Below the pieces are notes generated by a model. That model saw nothing but the letters and a program-made list of their open reading frames with translations. It was not told the origin of the DNA and did no database searches. Position numbers and translations under genes: made by a program. From Bacteroidota bacterium (GTDB lineage Bacteria > Bacteroidota > Bacteroidia > Flavobacteriales > Flavobacteriaceae), in the NCBI GenBank assembly GCA_023437485.1, contig JAEZGB010000183.1:1-34473 (forward strand): a stretch of DNA of 34,473 nt. The letters run 5' to 3'. How positions within the stretch are numbered: position 1 is the first letter of the stretch; each line of letters opens with the position of its first letter. Below are positions 32,904-34,473 of the stretch, piece by piece.

Positions 32904-34388
32904 ATGATAAAGAATTATAAATGGCTGATGCTGCTTGCGCTGGGTTTTGTGGCCTGCGATAGCGACGATGACAACAGTACACAGGTGGAAGAGCCCATTA
33001 GTGCCGGAACCGCCGATTTCACAAGATTTGTAGCCCTGGGAAATTCGCTGACTGCCGGTTCTAGCGATAATGCGCTTTTCAGGAAAGGACAGGAAAACTC
33101 ATACCCAAACATCATGGCGCAGCAGTTTGCACAGGTGGGCGGTGGTACCTTTACCGTCCCATTCGTGGGGCCCGATAATATTGGCGGCCTGTTGCTCGGC
33201 GGAAACGTCATTCAGGGGCCACGACTGGCCATATTGGGATTTGCGGGCGGAACTCCCCAAATCGGGCCGCTTCCAGCTACTCCAATGACCGAAATTACGG
33301 AAACCGTTACGGGCCCGGTCAACAATATGGGCGTTCCGGGAGCAAAGAGTTTTCATTTGCTGGCACCCGGGTACGGCAATATCGCAGGCGTCCCCACCGG
33401 CCAGGCAAACCCATATTTTGCGAGGTTCGCTTCGTCCTCGACAGCCAGCATAATCGGTGATGCCGTGGCTCAAAACCCAACATTCTTTTCCCTTTGGATC
33501 GGGAACAATGACGTACTGTCTTACGCGACATCGGGTGGAATCGGAACAAATCAAATTGGAAATCCAAACCCTGCAAGTTATGGCAACAATGACATTACCG
33601 ACCCCGGTGTTTTTGCCCAGGTCTATGGCGCCCTTGTTGACCAGTTGACTGCCAACGGCGCAAAAGGTGTTGTGGCAAACCTCCCGTATGTGACCTCGAT
33701 CCCATATTTCAGGACAGTGCCTTACAACCCGGTTCCACTTGATGAGGCTACCGTCGCTCAACTCAATGCGGGTTATGCCACCTATAACAACGGTCTTCAA
33801 ACCGCTGTTTCACTCGGGGCGCTTTCGGCCGAGGAGGCTGAGCGCCGCACAATCAATTTTTCGGTGGGCAACAACGCTGTGGTAATCGTGGATTCTTATC
33901 TGACAAACCTTTCGGCATTTGGGATCCCTTCTTACCGCGAGGCCACTCCGGAGGATCTTTTGGTGTTGCCATCGCGCACCTTTATCGGCACTACGGTCGG
34001 TGGAAATCCGATGATGGTCAATGGAGTTTCAGTGCCGCTGGCCGACAATTGGGTTCTCTCAAAAGACGAGGTAGCGGAGGTCAAGACCGCTACCGACGCA
34101 TTCAACGCCTCGATCAAAACAATCGCCGATGCCAAAGGCCTGGCTTTCGTGGACGCCAATATGCTGCTGCAACAATTAGCTTCAACCGGAATCCGCTTTG
34201 GAACGTACCACATGACCGCGTCATTCGTCACGGGCGGCGCGTTCTCGCTTGACGGGGTACATCCTTCGGCCCGCGGCTATGCGCTCATCGCCAACGAGTT
34301 CTTAAAAGCAATTGAAGAGACGTACGGGGCGAATTTCCGCGACATCAAACCCGAGGATTACCAAATACAGTATCCAGCACAGATGTAA
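32904..34388 (+). CDS. SGNH/GDSL-hydrolase lipoprotein, putative surface esterase
   Basis: 494-residue lipoprotein: signal with lipobox FVAC (Cys18) followed at once by DSDDDN, like the lipoprotein export signals that send proteins to the cell surface in Flavobacteria. Block I is ALGNSLTAG (Ser48, with Asn where GDSL has Asp), block III is WIGNNDVL (Asn201 in GNND), and block V is DGVHPSARGY (Asp450, His453), giving a Ser-Asp-His set. About 250 residues lie between blocks III and V, far more than in typical enzymes, so there is a large insertion. The gene begins at ATG 32904, 17 nt after the receptor gene. It may hydrolyse acyl or acetyl esters of a ligand taken up by the receptor; the substrate is unknown. 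Confidence 0.9.
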   Translation: MIKNYKWLMLLALGFVACDSDDDNSTQVEEPISAGTADFTRFVALGNSLTAGSSDNALFRKGQENSYPNIMAQQFAQVGGGTFTVPFVGPDNIGGLLLGGNVIQGPRLAILGFAGGTPQIGPLPATPMTEITETVTGPVNNMGVPGAKSFHLLAPGYGNIAGVPTGQANPYFARFASSSTASIIGDAVAQNPTFFSLWIGNNDVLSYATSGGIGTNQIGNPNPASYGNNDITDPGVFAQVYGALVDQLTANGAKGVVANLPYVTSIPYFRTVPYNPVPLDEATVAQLNAGYATYNNGLQTAVSLGALSAEEAERRTINFSVGNNAVVIVDSYLTNLSAFGIPSYREATPEDLLVLPSRTFIGTTVGGNPMMVNGVSVPLADNWVLSKDEVAEVKTATDAFNASIKTIADAKGLAFVDANMLLQQLASTGIRFGTYHMTASFVTGGAFSLDGVHPSARGYALIANEFLKAIEETYGANFRDIKPEDYQIQYPAQM

Positions 34389-34390
34389 AA

Positions 34391-34414
34391 AGACCGCCGA
34401 AAGGCGGTTTTTTT
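34391..34414 (+). terminator. Terminator after the SGNH lipoprotein gene
   Basis: ACCGCC (34393-34398) with a GAAA tetraloop and GGCGGT (34403-34408), then six T residues; 3 nt after the stop codon. Confidence 0.9.
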
Positions 34415-34420
34415 GTTCTC

Positions 34421-34448
34421 AGCTGTCAGCTATCAGCTATCAGCTATC
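34421..34448. repeat. Heptamer tract, type A (AGCTATC)
   Basis: Four head-to-tail 7-bp units: AGCTGTC and three perfect AGCTATC, directly after the terminator. Same family as at 2157-2184, 2321-2348 and 29836-29863 but the most regular, so perhaps the youngest tract. Confidence 0.8.
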
Positions 34449-34473
34449 AGTTTGAATGCGTTCGACCCAGGTG

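Noticed and set aside
33099..33800. Long open frame on the minus strand opposite the SGNH lipoprotein gene
   Set aside because: It lies fully inside a gene with clear signal peptide and catalytic motifs; its translation is Cys/Trp/Gly-rich with no recognisable domain, as expected of an antisense shadow.
34421..34448. CRISPR-like array in the heptamer tract
   Set aside because: Units are 7 bp head to tail without spacers; it is a short tandem repeat.

Overview
The window is a chromosomal segment of a member of the Bacteroidota, most likely family Flavobacteriaceae. Four things point that way. (i) Several proteins read like Flavobacterium homologues (GlgA-like GT5 fragment, DUF4270 lipoprotein, DUF4286 protein, LptA/OlsF-type acyltransferase). 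(ii) Two secreted enzymes end in type A C-terminal sorting domains of the type IX secretion system. (iii) At least nine genes are preceded by the Bacteroidota -7 promoter element TAnnTTTG. (iv) Genes lack obvious Shine-Dalgarno sequences. By eye the DNA is close to half G+C, which is high for Flavobacterium, so a GC-rich relative is suggested (inference, not measured).

Layout. 1-1814: the end of a polytopic membrane protein, then a PLP-dependent group II decarboxylase-like enzyme. 1813-2707: a gene-poor strip with tRNA-Arg(CCU) and tRNA-Asn(GUU), both on the minus strand, each with a terminator, and between them a 127-bp imperfect direct repeat carrying heptamer tracts. 2736-6118 (minus): the site-2 protease RseP and a secreted M1 metallopeptidase. 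6311-11878 (plus): serS, a large periplasmic TPR protein, a DUF4286 protein, rsmA/ksgA and the Mg2+ channel mgtE, the last four packed with 7-nt gaps or overlaps. 12000-13348 (plus): a D-2-hydroxyacid dehydrogenase and a small TM2-domain protein. 13368-15176 (minus): a two-domain acyltransferase resembling OlsF. 15287-17020 (plus): exodeoxyribonuclease III and an OmpA-type lipoprotein. 17146-25411 (minus): a secreted GSDH-fold sugar dehydrogenase, then (in transcription order) panC, panD, a YbhN-type membrane protein, an alpha/beta-hydrolase-fold protein, radA and an AsmA-like/GT51 glycosyltransferase. 25521-29835 (plus, divergent from panC): a GT5 fragment, a DUF4270 lipoprotein and glmS. 30064-34388 (plus): a TonB-dependent receptor followed by an SGNH-hydrolase lipoprotein.

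The window is mostly housekeeping plus cell-envelope biology: peptidoglycan precursor and polymer synthesis (glmS, GT51), aminolipid synthesis (OlsF-like), outer-membrane lipoproteins and receptors, envelope stress proteolysis (RseP) and T9SS cargo. I see no prophage, insertion sequence, CRISPR array or defence island. The most unusual items are the GT5 fragment that has lost the ADP-glucose-binding motif, the hydrolase-fold protein with Asp in place of the nucleophilic Ser, the AsmA-like/GT51 fusion, the TonB receptor/SGNH lipoprotein pair, and two families of degenerate heptanucleotide repeats that recur in separate intergenic regions.
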